From Mytilus trossulus (Eukaryota > Mollusca > Bivalvia > Mytilida > Mytilidae): 64,000 nt of DNA. This document shows, piece after piece, positions 50,583-63,478 of the stretch; positions within the stretch are counted from its first letter, which is position 1, and each line of letters begins with the position of its first letter. The stretch spans positions 50,267,878 to 50,331,877 of the forward strand of contig NC_086386.1 of NCBI RefSeq assembly GCF_036588685.1, given 5' to 3'. The notes under the pieces are model-generated. The model was not told where the DNA came from. It saw nothing but the letters and a program-made list of their open reading frames with translations, and searched no databases. The translations under genes and the position numbers were made by a program.

Positions 50583-51693
50583 AAGTTCCCAATAAATACT
50601 AAAACTTGAAACTGTTGTTAAACTTTTTCTTTGATACGCTGAGACTGTTCAGGAGTAGCGTAAATTATGATCGCAAACCGGTTTTCCACTCTTTTGTTTC
50701 ATATCATTGTATTTCATCAATTTGAGTATACGATATAAAGAAGCAAATTAATTTCTCAGTCAGACAACTTGGTTTCTACACTTCATATAAGTAAGTTTTG
50801 TTTAAATCATTATCTCGTCATCCGTAAATTTCATGTTTTGCCTCTCCGTTTAAGTTACATAAAAAAAAATCCGCTTGCTACAAGTAAAAACTATAAATTA
50901 AGTTTGGAAGCTTATTCAATTTGCTTTACGATGAAAACAAGTTTTTTGGTTGGCAAGTTATTTTTTTTTATTTGAAATAGTATGAAATTCAACTATACCT
51001 GTTAATTTGCATAAGAGGAAAATACGTGCATTTGATGAAAAGTGATGCCGTATTTTATTTGCCTGGCTATATTGAAAAAGCGGAAACTGCATGTGCAGCA
51101 CGGACGGATTCAAGAAATAATCTCGCGACCTTTGTCGCCCTCCTTTATCAATTTTAAACGCAAATGATTGCTTTGCCGTCGATTTTTTTCCCCCGCACCA
51201 AATTGAGTAAATTTGATTTTAAAATTTTGCGCGTACACTGTAAAAATGGTAACTGAATTCGAAACAGAAGCAAACAGTGTTGTATGAACGAAAGGCAGTT
51301 ACGAAATTGAAGCGACGAAGGAGGGAAAAACAATAAAGTTCTTGTTGGTTTTTTTTTCCTTTATTGCGGAGGAGTGAATTTTAAACAATTATTGATATTC
51401 CGTGTGAAAGCATCATGGCGATCTGAACGTACGTAGTACGTTTTTAATCCACAGAGTTATCCTACTTTATTTGGTCCCTTTCAACAAATCGTCCTGAAAA
51501 AGTGTCCCGGTCTTTAATACACCAACGTGTTTCAATGAAATCAGTGGAAGGAGGCAAATGGCCCTCGATGCGAAGTCGATTTTTTTTATTGTATGTTTTA
51601 AATTGATGTATCGGCTGACTATAATATGTTCGAATACCTCTTTATAAAGTTTCTCCTGATTTACTCAAATGGACAAATGTCAGATATCCAAGC

Positions 51694-51857
51694 ATACTTA
51701 CCTGGTACAGGGAGCACCGTGATCAAAAAGGCGGTCTCCCCAGGTCGAGGCCTTTCCATTGCACTCCGGTTAGGCTGAAGCCTGCGATTGCCCCAAATGT
51801 GGGCAACTCGGGTACGCAATTTTTTAGTGTGGGGGACTGCGTTCGCGCTATCCCCTG
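51694..51857 (+). ncRNA. U1: U1 snRNA copy B9
   Basis: Intact, 164 nt. One promoter substitution, AAAGTTTCTCC for AAAGTTACTCC, near -43. Confidence 0.96.
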
Positions 51858-52989
51858 TTAATAAATCAAATGTAAAGAGAAGTTCCCAATAAATACTAAA
51901 ACTTGAAACTGTTGTTAAACTTTTTCTTTGATACGCTGAGACTGTTCAGGAGTAGCGTAAATTATGATCGCAAACCGGTTTTCCACTCTTTTGTTTCATA
52001 TCATTGTATTTCATCAATTTGAGTATACGATATAAAGAAGCAAATTAATTTCTCAGTCAGACAACTTGGTTTCTACACTTCATATAAGTAAGTTTTGTTT
52101 AAATCATTATCTCGTCATCCGTAAATTTCATGTTTTGCCTCTCCGTTTAAGTTACATAAAAAAAAATCCGCTTGCTACAAGTAAAAACTATAAATTAAGT
52201 TTGGAAGCTTATTCAATTTGCTTTACGATGAAAACAAGTTTTTGGTTGGCAAGTTATTTTTTTTTATTTGAAATAGTATGAAATTCAACTATACCTGTTA
52301 ATTTGCATAAGAGGAAAATACGTGCATTTGATGAAAAGTGATGCCGTATTTTATTTGCCTGGCTATATTGAAAAAGCGGAAACTGCATGTGCAGCACGGA
52401 CGGATTCAAGAAATAATCTCGCGACCTTTGTCGCCCTCCTTTATCAATTTTAAACGCAAATGATTGCTTTGCCGTCGATTTTTTTCCCCCGCACCAAATT
52501 GAGTAAATTTGATTTTAAAATTTTGCGCGTACACTGTAAAAATGGTAACTGAATTCGAAACAGAAGCAAACAGTGTTGTATGAACGAAAGGCAGTTACGA
52601 AATTGAAGCGACGAAGGAGGGAAAAACAATAAAGTTCTTGTTGGTTTTTTTTCCTTTATTGCGGAGGAGTGAATTTTAAACAATTATTGATATTCCGTGT
52701 GAAAGCATCATGGCGATCTGAACGTACGTAGTACGTTTTTAATCCACAGAGTTATCCTACTTTATTTGGTCCCTTTCAACAAATCGTCCTGAAAAAGTGT
52801 CCCGGTCTTTAATACACCAACGTGTTTCAATGAAATCAGTGGAAGGAGGCAAATGGCCCTCGATGCGAAGTCGATTTTTTTTATTGTATGTTTTAAATTG
52901 ATGTATCGGCTGACTATAATAATGTTCGAATACCTCTTTATAAAGTTACTCCTGATTTACTCAAATGGACAAATGTCAGATATCCAAGC

Positions 52990-53153
52990 ATACTTACCTG
53001 GTACAGGGAGCACCGTGATCAAAAAGGCGGTCTCCCCAGGTCGAGGCCTTTCCATTGCACTCCGGTTAGGCTGAAGCCTGCGATTGCCCCAAATGTGGGC
53101 AACTCGGGTACGCAATTTTTTAGTGTGGGGGACTGCGTTCGCGCTATCCCCTG
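52990..53153 (+). ncRNA. U1: U1 snRNA copy B10
   Basis: Intact, 164 nt. One extra A in the promoter (ATAATAATGTTCG near 52920), about -70. Confidence 0.96.
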
Positions 53154-54289
53154 TTAATAAATCAAATGTAAAGAGAAGTTCCCAATAAATACTAAAACTT
53201 GAAACTGTTGTTAAACTTTTTCTTTGATACGCTGAGACTGTTCAGGAGTAGCGTAAATTATGATCGCAAACCGGTTTTCCACTCTTTTGTTTCATATCAT
53301 TGTATTTCATCAATTTGAGTATACGATATAAAGAAGCAAATTAATTTCTCAGTCAGACAACTTGGTTTTCACACTTCATATAAGTAAGTTTTGTTTAAAT
53401 CATTATCTCGTCATCCGTAAATTTCATGTTTTGCCCTCTCCGTTTAAGTTACATAAAAAAAAATCCGCTTGCTACAAGTAAAAACTATAAATTAAGTTTG
53501 GAAGCTTATTCAATTTGCTTTACGATGAAAACAAGTTTTTGGTTGGCAAGTTATTTTTTTTTTATTTGAAATAGTATGAAATTCAACTATACCTGTTAAT
53601 TTGCATAAGAGGAAAATACGTGCATTTGATGAAAAGTGATGCCGTATTTTATTTGCCTGGCTATATTGAAAAAGCGGAAACTGCATGTGCAGCACGGACG
53701 GATTCAAGAAATAATCTCGCGACCTTTGTCGCCCTCCTTTATCAATTTTAAACGCAAATGATTGCTTTGCCGTCGATTTTTTTTCCCCCGCACCAAATTG
53801 AGTAAATTTGATTTTAAAATTTTGCGCGTACACTGTAAAAATGGTAACTGAATTCGAAACAGAAGCAAACAGTGTTGTATGAACGAAAGGCAGTTACGAA
53901 ATTGAAGCGACGAAGGAGGGAAAAAACAATAAAGTTCTTGTTGGTTTTTTTTTCCTTTATTGCGGAGGAGTGAATTTTAAACAATTATTGATATTCCGTG
54001 TGAAAGCATCATGGCGATCTGAACGTACGTAGTACGTTTTTAATCCACAGAGTTATCCTACTTTATTTGGTCCCTTTCAACAAATCGTCCTGAAAAAGTG
54101 TCCCGGTCTTTAATACACCAACGTGTTTCAATGAAATCAGTGGAAGGAGGCAAATGGCCCTCGATGCGAAGTCGATTTTTTTTATTGTATGTTTTAAATT
54201 GATGTATCGGCTGACTATAATATGTTCGAATACCTCTTTATAAAGTTACTCCTGATTTACTCAAATGGACAAATGTCAGATATCCAAGC

Positions 54290-54453
54290 ATACTTACCTG
54301 GTACAGGGAGCACCGTGATCAAAAAGGCGGTCTCCCCAGGTCGAGGCCTTTCCATTGCACTCCGGTTAGGCTGAAGCCTGCGATTGCCCCAAATGTGGGC
54401 AACTCGGGTACGCAATTTTTTAGTGTGGGGGACTGCGTTCGCGCTATCCCCTG
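54290..54453 (+). ncRNA. U1: U1 snRNA copy B11
   Basis: Intact, 164 nt. The 3'-box-like motif just downstream has one extra A (GTAAAAGAGAAG). Confidence 0.96.
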
Positions 54454-55584
54454 TTAATAAATCAAATGTAAAAGAGAAGTTCCCAATAAATACTAAAACT
54501 TGAAACTGTTGTTAAACTTTTTCTTTGATACGCTGAGACTGTTCAGGAGTAGCGTAATTATGATCGCAAACCGGTTTTCCACTCTTTTGTTTCATATCAT
54601 TGTATTTCATCAATTTGAGTATACGATATAAAGAAGCAAATTAATTTCTCAGTCAGACAACTTGGTTTCTACACTTCATATAAGTAAGTTTTGTTTAAAT
54701 CATTATCTCGTCATCCGTAAATTTCATGTTTTGCCTCTCCGTTTAAGTTACATAAAAAAAAATCCGCTTGCTACAAGTAAAAACTATAAATTAAGTTTGG
54801 AAGCTTATTCAATTTGCTTTACGATGAAAACAAGTTTTTGGTTGGCAAGTTATTTTTTTTTATTTGAAATAGTATGAAATTCAACTATACCTGTTAATTT
54901 GCATAAGAGGAAAATACGTGCATTTGATGAAAAGTGATGCCGTATTTTATTTGCCTGGCTATATTGAAAAAGCGGAAACTGCATGTGCAGCACGGACGGA
55001 TTCAAGAAATAATCTCGCGACCTTTGTCGCCCTCCTTTATCAATTTTAAACGCAAATGATTGCTTTGCCGTCGATTTTTTTCCCCCGCACCAAATTGAGT
55101 AAATTTGATTTTAAAATTTTGCGCGTACACTGTAAAAATGGTAACTGAATTCGAAACAGAAGCAAACAGTGTTGTATGAACGAAAGGCAGTTACGAAATT
55201 GAAGCGACGAAGGAGGGAAAAACAATAAAGTTCTTGTTGGTTTTTTTTCCTTTATTGCGGAGGAGTGAATTTTAAACAATTATTGATATTCCGTGTGAAA
55301 GCATCATGGCGATCTGAACGTACGTAGTACGTTTTTAATCCACAGAGTTATCCTACTTTATTTGGTCCCTTTCAACAAATCGTCCTGAAAAAGTGTCCCG
55401 GTCTTTAATACACCAACGTGTTTCAATGAAATCAGTGGAAGGAGGCAAATGGCCCTCGATGCGAAGTCGATTTTTTTTATTGTATGTTTTAAATTGATGT
55501 ATCGGCTGACTATAATATGTTCGAATACCTCTTTATAAAGTTACTCCTGATTTACTCAAATGGACAAATGTCAGATATCCAAGC

Positions 55585-55749
55585 ATACTTACCTGGTACA
55601 GGGAGCACCGTGATCAAAAAGGCGGTCTCCCCAGGTCGAGGCCTTTCCATTGCACTCCGGTTAGGCTGAAGCCTGCGATTGCCCCAAATGTGGGCAACTC
55701 GGGGTACGCAATTTTTTAGTGTGGGGGACTGCGTTCGCGCTATCCCCTG
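55585..55749 (+). ncRNA. U1: U1 snRNA copy B12, one-base insertion
   Basis: 165 nt: CTCGGGGTACG for CTCGGGTACG between stem-loop III and the Sm site. Probably tolerated if real. Confidence 0.92.
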
Positions 55750-56880
55750 TTAATAAATCAAATGTAAAGAGAAGTTCCCAATAAATACTAAAACTTGAAA
55801 CTGTTGTTAAACTTTTTCTTTGATACGCTGAGACTGTTCAGGAGTAGCGTAAATTATGATCGCAAACCGGTTTTCCACTCTTTTGTTTCATATCATTGTA
55901 TTTCATCAATTTGAGTATACGATATAAAGAAGCAAATTAATTTCTCAGTCAGACAACTTGGTTTCTACACTTCATATAAGTAAGTTTTGTTTAAATCATT
56001 ATCTCGTCATCCGTAAATTTCATGTTTTGCCTCTCCGTTTAAGTTACATAAAAAAAAATCCGCTTGCTACAAGTAAAAACTATAAATTAAGTTTGGAAGC
56101 TTATTCAATTTGCTTTACGATGAAAACAAGTTTTTTGGTTGGCAAGTTATTTTTTTTTATTTGAAATAGTATGAAATTCAACTATACCTGTTAATTTGCA
56201 TAAGAGGAAAATACGTGCATTTGATGAAAAGTGATGCCGTATTTTATTTGCCTGGCTATATTGAAAAAGCGGAAACTGCATGTGCAGCACGGACGGATTC
56301 AAGAAATAATCTCGCGACCTTTGTCGCCCTCCTTTATCAATTTTAAACGCAAATGATTGCTTTGCCGTCGATTTTTTTCCCCCGCACCAAATTGAGTAAA
56401 TTTGATTTTAAAATTTGCGCGTACACTGTAAAAATGGTAACTGAATTCGAAACAGAAGCAAACAGTGTTGTATGAACGAAAGGCAGTTACGAAATTGAAG
56501 CGACGAAGGAGGGAAAAACAATAAAGTTCTTGTTGGTTTTTTTTCCTTTATTGCGGAGGAGTGAATTTTAAACAATTATTGATATTCCGTGTGAAAGCAT
56601 CATGGCGATCTGAACGTACGTAGTACGTTTTTAATCCACAGAGTTATCCTACTTTATTTGGTCCCTTTCAACAAATCGTCCTGAAAAAGTGTCCCGGTCT
56701 TTAATACACCAACGTGTTTCAATGAAATCAGTGGAAGGAGGCAAATGGCCCTCGATGCGAAGTCGATTTTTTTTATTGTATGTTTTAAATTGATGTATCG
56801 GCTGACTATAATATGTTCGAATACCTCTTTATAAAGTTACTCCTGATTTACTCAAATGGACAAATGTCAGATATCCAAGC

Positions 56881-57044
56881 ATACTTACCTGGTACAGGGA
56901 GCACCGTGATCAAAAAGGCGGTCTCCCCAGGTCGAGGCCTTTCCATTGCACTCCGGTTAGGCTGAAGCCTGCGATTGCCCCAAATGTGGGCAACTCGGGT
57001 ACGCAATTTTTTAGTGTGGGGGACTGCGTTCGCGCTATCCCCTG
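56881..57044 (+). ncRNA. U1: U1 snRNA copy B13
   Basis: Intact, 164 nt; 1296 bp from B12. Confidence 0.97.
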
Positions 57045-58181
57045 TTAATAAATCAAATGTAAAGAGAAGTTCCCAATAAATACTAAAACTTGAAACTGTT
57101 GTTAAACTTTTTCTTTGATACGCTGAGACTGTTCAGGAGTAGCGTAAATTATGATCGCAAACCGGTTTTTCCACTCTTTTGTTTCATATCATTGTATTTC
57201 ATCAATTTGAGTATACGATATAAAGAAGCAAATTAATTTCTCAGTCAGACAACTTGGTTTCTACACTTCATATAAGTAAGTTTTGTTTAAATCATTATCT
57301 CGTCATCCGGTAAATTTCATGTTTTGCCTCTCCGTTTAAGTTACATAAAAAAAAAATCCGCTTGCTACAAGTAAAAACTATAAATTAAGTTTGGAAGCTT
57401 ATTCAATTTGCTTTACGATGAAAACAAGTTTTTTGGTTGGCAAGTTATTTTTTTTTATTTGAAATAGTATGAAATTCAACTATACCTGTTAATTTGCATA
57501 AGAGGAAAATACGTGCATTTGATGAAAAAGTGATGCCGTATTTTATTTGCCTGGCTATATTGAAAAAGCGGGAAACTGCATGTGCAGCACGGACGGATTC
57601 AAGAAATAATCTCGCGACCTTTGTCGCCCTCCTTTATCAATTTTAAAACGCAAATGATTGCTTTGCCGTCGATTTTTTTCCCCCGCACCAAATTGAGTAA
57701 ATTTGATTTTAAAATTTTGCGCGTACACTGTAAAAATGGTAACTGAATTCGAAACAGAAGCAAACAGTGTTGTATGAACGAAAGGCAGTTACGAAAATTG
57801 AAGCGACGAAGGAGGGAAAAACAATAAAGTTCTTGTTGGTTTTTTTTCCTTTATTGCGGAGGAGTGAATTTTAAACAATTATTGATATTCCGTGTGAAAG
57901 CATCATGGCGATCTGAACGTACGTAGTACGTTTTAATCCACAGAGTTATCCTACTTTATTTGGTCCCTTTCAACAATCGTCCTGAAAAAGTGTCCCGGTC
58001 TTTAATACACCAACGTGTTTCAATGAAATCAGTGGAAGGAGGCAAATGGCCCTCGATGCGAAGTCGATTTTTTTTATTGTATGTTTTAAATTGATGTATC
58101 GGCTGACTATAATATGTTCGAATACCTCTTTATAAAGTTACTCCTGATTTACTCAAATGGACAAATGTCAGATATCCAAGC

Positions 58182-58346
58182 ATACTTACCTGGTACAGGG
58201 AGCACCGTGATCAAAAAGGCGGTCTCCCCAGGTCGAGGCCTTTCCATTGCACTCCGGTTAGGCTGAAGCCTGCGATTGCCCCAAATGTGGGCAACTCGGG
58301 TACGCAATTTTTTAGTGTGGGGGACTGCGTTCGCGGCTATCCCCTG
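58182..58346 (+). ncRNA. U1: U1 snRNA copy B14, one-base insertion and 3'-flank deletion
   Basis: 165 nt: an extra G in stem-loop IV (TTCGCGGCTAT). About 42 bp downstream, 14 bp are deleted (AATACTAAATTAAAC near 58383), past the 3'-box-like motif. This explains the 1283-bp distance to B15. Confidence 0.92.
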
Positions 58347-59464
58347 TTAATAAATCAAATGTAAAGAGAAGTTCCCAATAAATACTAAATTAAACTTTTT
58401 CTTTGATACGCTGAGACTGTTCAGGAGTAGCGTAAATTATGATCGCAAACCGGTTTTCCACTCTTTTGTTTCATATCATTGTATTTCATCAATTTGAGTA
58501 TACGATATAAAGAAGCAAATTAATTTCTCAGTCAGACAACTTGGTTTCTACACTTCATATAAGTAAGTTTTGTTTAAATCATTATCTCGTCATCCGTAAA
58601 TTTCATGTTTTGCCTCTCCGTTTAAGTTACATAAAAAAAAATCCGCTTGCTACAAGTAAAAACTATAAATTAAGTTTGGAAGCTTATTCAATTTGCTTTA
58701 CGATGAAAACAAGTTTTTGGTTGGCAAGTTATTTTTTTTTATTTGAAATAGTATGAAATTCAACTATACCTGTTAATTTGCATAAGAGGAAAATACGTGC
58801 ATTTGATGAAAAGTGATGCCGTATTTTATTTGCCTGGCTATATTGAAAAAGCGGAAACTGCATGTGCAGCACGGACGGATTCAAGAAATAATCTCGCGAC
58901 CTTTGTCGCCCTCCTTTATCAATTTTAAACGCAAATGATTGCTTTGCCGTCGATTTTTTTCCCCCGCACCAAATTGAGTAAATTTGATTTTAAAATTTTG
59001 CGCGTACACTGTAAAAATGGTAACTGAATTCGAAACAGAAGCAAACAGTGTTGTATGAACGAAAGGCAGTTACGAAATTGAAGCGACGAAGGGAGGGAAA
59101 AACAATAAAGTTCTTGTTGGTTTTTTTTCCTTTATTGCGGAGGAGTGAATTTTAAACAATTATTGATATTCCGTGTGAAAGCATCATGGCGATCTGAACG
59201 TACGTAGTACGTTTTTAATCCACAGAGTTATCCTACTTTATTTGGTCCCTTTCAACAAATCGTCCTGAAAAAGTGTCCCGGTCTTTAATACACCAACGTG
59301 TTTCAATGAAATCAGTGGAAGGAGGCAAATGGCCCTCGATGCGAAGTCGATTTTTTTTATTGTATGTTTTAAATTGATGTATCGGCTGACTATAATATGT
59401 TCGAATACCTCTTTATAAAGTTACTCCTGATTTACTCAAATGGACAAATGTCAGATATCCAAGC

Positions 59465-59628
59465 ATACTTACCTGGTACAGGGAGCACCGTGATCAAAAA
59501 GGCGGTCTCCCCAGGTCGAGGCCTTTCCATTGCACTCCGGTTAGGCTGAAGCCTGCGATTGCCCCAAATGTGGGCAACTCGGGTACGCAATTTTTTAGTG
59601 TGGGGGACTGCGTTCGCGCTATCCCCTG
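59465..59628 (+). ncRNA. U1: U1 snRNA copy B15
   Basis: Intact, 164 nt; from here to the window end units are regular at 1295 bp. Confidence 0.97.
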
Positions 59629-60759
59629 TTAATAAATCAAATGTAAAGAGAAGTTCCCAATAAATACTAAAACTTGAAACTGTTGTTAAACTTTTTCTTT
59701 GATACGCTGAGACTGTTCAGGAGTAGCGTAAATTATGATCGCAAACCGGTTTTCCACTCTTTTGTTTCATATCATTGTATTTCATCAATTTGAGTATACG
59801 ATATAAAGAAGCAAATTAATTTCTCAGTCAGACAACTTGGTTTCTACACTTCATATAAGTAAGTTTTGTTTAAATCATTATCTCGTCATCCGTAAATTTC
59901 ATGTTTTGCCTCTCCGTTTAAGTTACATAAAAAAAAATCCGCTTGCTACAAGTAAAAACTATAAATTAAGTTTGGAAGCTTATTCAATTTGCTTTACGAT
60001 GAAAACAAGTTTTTGGTTGGCAAGTTATTTTTTTTTATTTGAAATAGTATGAAATTCAACTATACCTGTTAATTTGCATAAGAGGAAAATACGTGCATTT
60101 GATGAAAAGTGATGCCGTATTTTATTTGCCTGGCTATATTGAAAAAGCGGAAACTGCATGTGCAGCACGGACGGATTCAAGAAATAATCTCGCGACCTTT
60201 GTCGCCCTCCTTTATCAATTTTAAACGCAAATGATTGCTTTGCCGTCGATTTTTTTCCCCCGCACCAAATTGAGTAAATTTGATTTTAAAATTTTGCGCG
60301 TACACTGTAAAAATGGTAACTGAATTCGAAACAGAAGCAAACAGTGTTGTATGAACGAAAGGCAGTTACGAAATTGAAGCGACGAAGGAGGGAAAAACAA
60401 TAAAGTTCTTGTTGGTTTTTTTTCCTTTATTGCGGAGGAGTGAATTTTAAACAATTATTGATATTCCGTGTGAAAGCATCATGGCGATCTGAACGTACGT
60501 AGTACGTTTTTAATCCACAGAGTTATCCTACTTTATTTGGTCCCTTTCAACAAATCGTCCTGAAAAAGTGTCCCGGTCTTTAATACACCAACGTGTTTCA
60601 ATGAAATCAGTGGAAGGAGGCAAATGGCCCTCGATGCGAAGTCGATTTTTTTTATTGTATGTTTTAAATTGATGTATCGGCTGACTATAATATGTTCGAA
60701 TACCTCTTTATAAAGTTACTCCTGATTTACTCAAATGGACAAATGTCAGATATCCAAGC

Positions 60760-60923
60760 ATACTTACCTGGTACAGGGAGCACCGTGATCAAAAAGGCGG
60801 TCTCCCCAGGTCGAGGCCTTTCCATTGCACTCCGGTTAGGCTGAAGCCTGCGATTGCCCCAAATGTGGGCAACTCGGGTACGCAATTTTTTAGTGTGGGG
60901 GACTGCGTTCGCGCTATCCCCTG
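60760..60923 (+). ncRNA. U1: U1 snRNA copy B16
   Basis: Intact, 164 nt; 1295 bp from B15. Confidence 0.97.
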
Positions 60924-61670
60924 TTAATAAATCAAATGTAAAGAGAAGTTCCCAATAAATACTAAAACTTGAAACTGTTGTTAAACTTTTTCTTTGATAC
61001 GCTGAGACTGTTCAGGAGTAGCGTAAATTATGATCGCAAACCGGTTTTCCACTCTTTTGTTTCATATCATTGTATTTCATCAATTTGAGTATACGATATA
61101 AAGAAGCAAATTAATTTCTCAGTCAGACAACTTGGTTTCTACACTTCATATAAGTAAGTTTTGTTTAAATCATTATCTCGTCATCCGTAAATTTCATGTT
61201 TTGCCTCTCCGTTTAAGTTACATAAAAAAAAATCCGCTTGCTACAAGTAAAAACTATAAATTAAGTTTGGAAGCTTATTCAATTTGCTTTACGATGAAAA
61301 CAAGTTTTTGGTTGGCAAGTTATTTTTTTTTATTTGAAATAGTATGAAATTCAACTATACCTGTTAATTTGCATAAGAGGAAAATACGTGCATTTGATGA
61401 AAAGTGATGCCGTATTTTATTTGCCTGGCTATATTGAAAAAGCGGAAACTGCATGTGCAGCACGGACGGATTCAAGAAATAATCTCGCGACCTTTGTCGC
61501 CCTCCTTTATCAATTTTAAACGCAAATGATTGCTTTGCCGTCGATTTTTTTCCCCCGCACCAAATTGAGTAAATTTGATTTTAAAATTTTGCGCGTACAC
61601 TGTAAAAATGGTAACTGAATTCGAAACAGAAGCAAACAGTGTTGTATGAACGAAAGGCAGTTACGAAATT

Positions 61671-61770
61671 NNNNNNNNNNNNNNNNNNNNNNNNNNNNNN
61701 NNNNNNNNNNNNNNNNNNNNNNNNNNNNNNNNNNNNNNNNNNNNNNNNNNNNNNNNNNNNNNNNNNNNNN
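61671..61770. other. Assembly gap, 100 N, within one spacer
   Basis: Flanks match positions 135 bp apart in the normal unit (compare 62931-63065), so the simplest reading is 135 missing bases. Extra whole units could also be collapsed here. The missing stretch includes the palindrome. Confidence 0.95.
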
Positions 61771-62019
61771 TAATCCACAGAGTTATCCTACTTTATTTGG
61801 TCCCTTTCAACAAATCGTCCTGAAAAAGTGTCCCGGTCTTTAATACACCAACGTGTTTCAATGAAATCAGTGGAAGGAGGCAAATGGCCCTCGATGCGAA
61901 GTCGATTTTTTTTATTGTATGTTTTAAATTGATGTATCGGCTGACTATAATATGTTCGAATACCTCTTTATAAAGTTACTCCTGATTTACTCAAATGGAC
62001 AAATGTCAGATATCCAAGC

Positions 62020-62183
62020 ATACTTACCTGGTACAGGGAGCACCGTGATCAAAAAGGCGGTCTCCCCAGGTCGAGGCCTTTCCATTGCACTCCGGTTAGG
62101 CTGAAGCCTGCGATTGCCCCAAATGTGGGCAACTCGGGTACGCAATTTTTTAGTGTGGGGGACTGCGTTCGCGCTATCCCCTG
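62020..62183 (+). ncRNA. U1: U1 snRNA copy B17
   Basis: Intact, 164 nt; first copy after the third gap, core promoter complete. Confidence 0.97.
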
Positions 62184-63314
62184 TTAATAAATCAAATGTA
62201 AAGAGAAGTTCCCAATAAATACTAAAACTTGAAACTGTTGTTAAACTTTTTCTTTGATACGCTGAGACTGTTCAGGAGTAGCGTAAATTATGATCGCAAA
62301 CCGGTTTTCCACTCTTTTGTTTCATATCATTGTATTTCATCAATTTGAGTATACGATATAAAGAAGCAAATTAATTTCTCAGTCAGACAACTTGGTTTCT
62401 ACACTTCATATAAGTAAGTTTTGTTTAAATCATTATCTCGTCATCCGTAAATTTCATGTTTTGCCTCTCCGTTTAAGTTACATAAAAAAAAATCCGCTTG
62501 CTACAAGTAAAAACTATAAATTAAGTTTGGAAGCTTATTCAATTTGCTTTACGATGAAAACAAGTTTTTGGTTGGCAAGTTATTTTTTTTTATTTGAAAT
62601 AGTATGAAATTCAACTATACCTGTTAATTTGCATAAGAGGAAAATACGTGCATTTGATGAAAAGTGATGCCGTATTTTATTTGCCTGGCTATATTGAAAA
62701 AGCGGAAACTGCATGTGCAGCACGGACGGATTCAAGAAATAATCTCGCGACCTTTGTCGCCCTCCTTTATCAATTTTAAACGCAAATGATTGCTTTGCCG
62801 TCGATTTTTTTCCCCCGCACCAAATTGAGTAAATTTGATTTTAAAATTTTGCGCGTACACTGTAAAAATGGTAACTGAATTCGAAACAGAAGCAAACAGT
62901 GTTGTATGAACGAAAGGCAGTTACGAAATTGAAGCGACGAAGGAGGGAAAAACAATAAAGTTCTTGTTGGTTTTTTTTCCTTTATTGCGGAGGAGTGAAT
63001 TTTAAACAATTATTGATATTCCGTGTGAAAGCATCATGGCGATCTGAACGTACGTAGTACGTTTTTAATCCACAGAGTTATCCTACTTTATTTGGTCCCT
63101 TTCAACAAATCGTCCTGAAAAAGTGTCCCGGTCTTTAATACACCAACGTGTTTCAATGAAATCAGTGGAAGGAGGCAAATGGCCCTCGATGCGAAGTCGA
63201 TTTTTTTTATTGTATGTTTTAAATTGATGTATCGGCTGACTATAATATGTTCGAATACCTCTTTATAAAGTTACTCCTGATTTACTCAAATGGACAAATG
63301 TCAGATATCCAAGC

Positions 63315-63478
63315 ATACTTACCTGGTACAGGGAGCACCGTGATCAAAAAGGCGGTCTCCCCAGGTCGAGGCCTTTCCATTGCACTCCGGTTAGGCTGAA
63401 GCCTGCGATTGCCCCAAATGTGGGCAACTCGGGTACGCAATTTTTTAGTGTGGGGGACTGCGTTCGCGCTATCCCCTG
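63315..63478 (+). ncRNA. U1: U1 snRNA copy B18
   Basis: Intact, 164 nt; last copy in the window. Confidence 0.97.
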
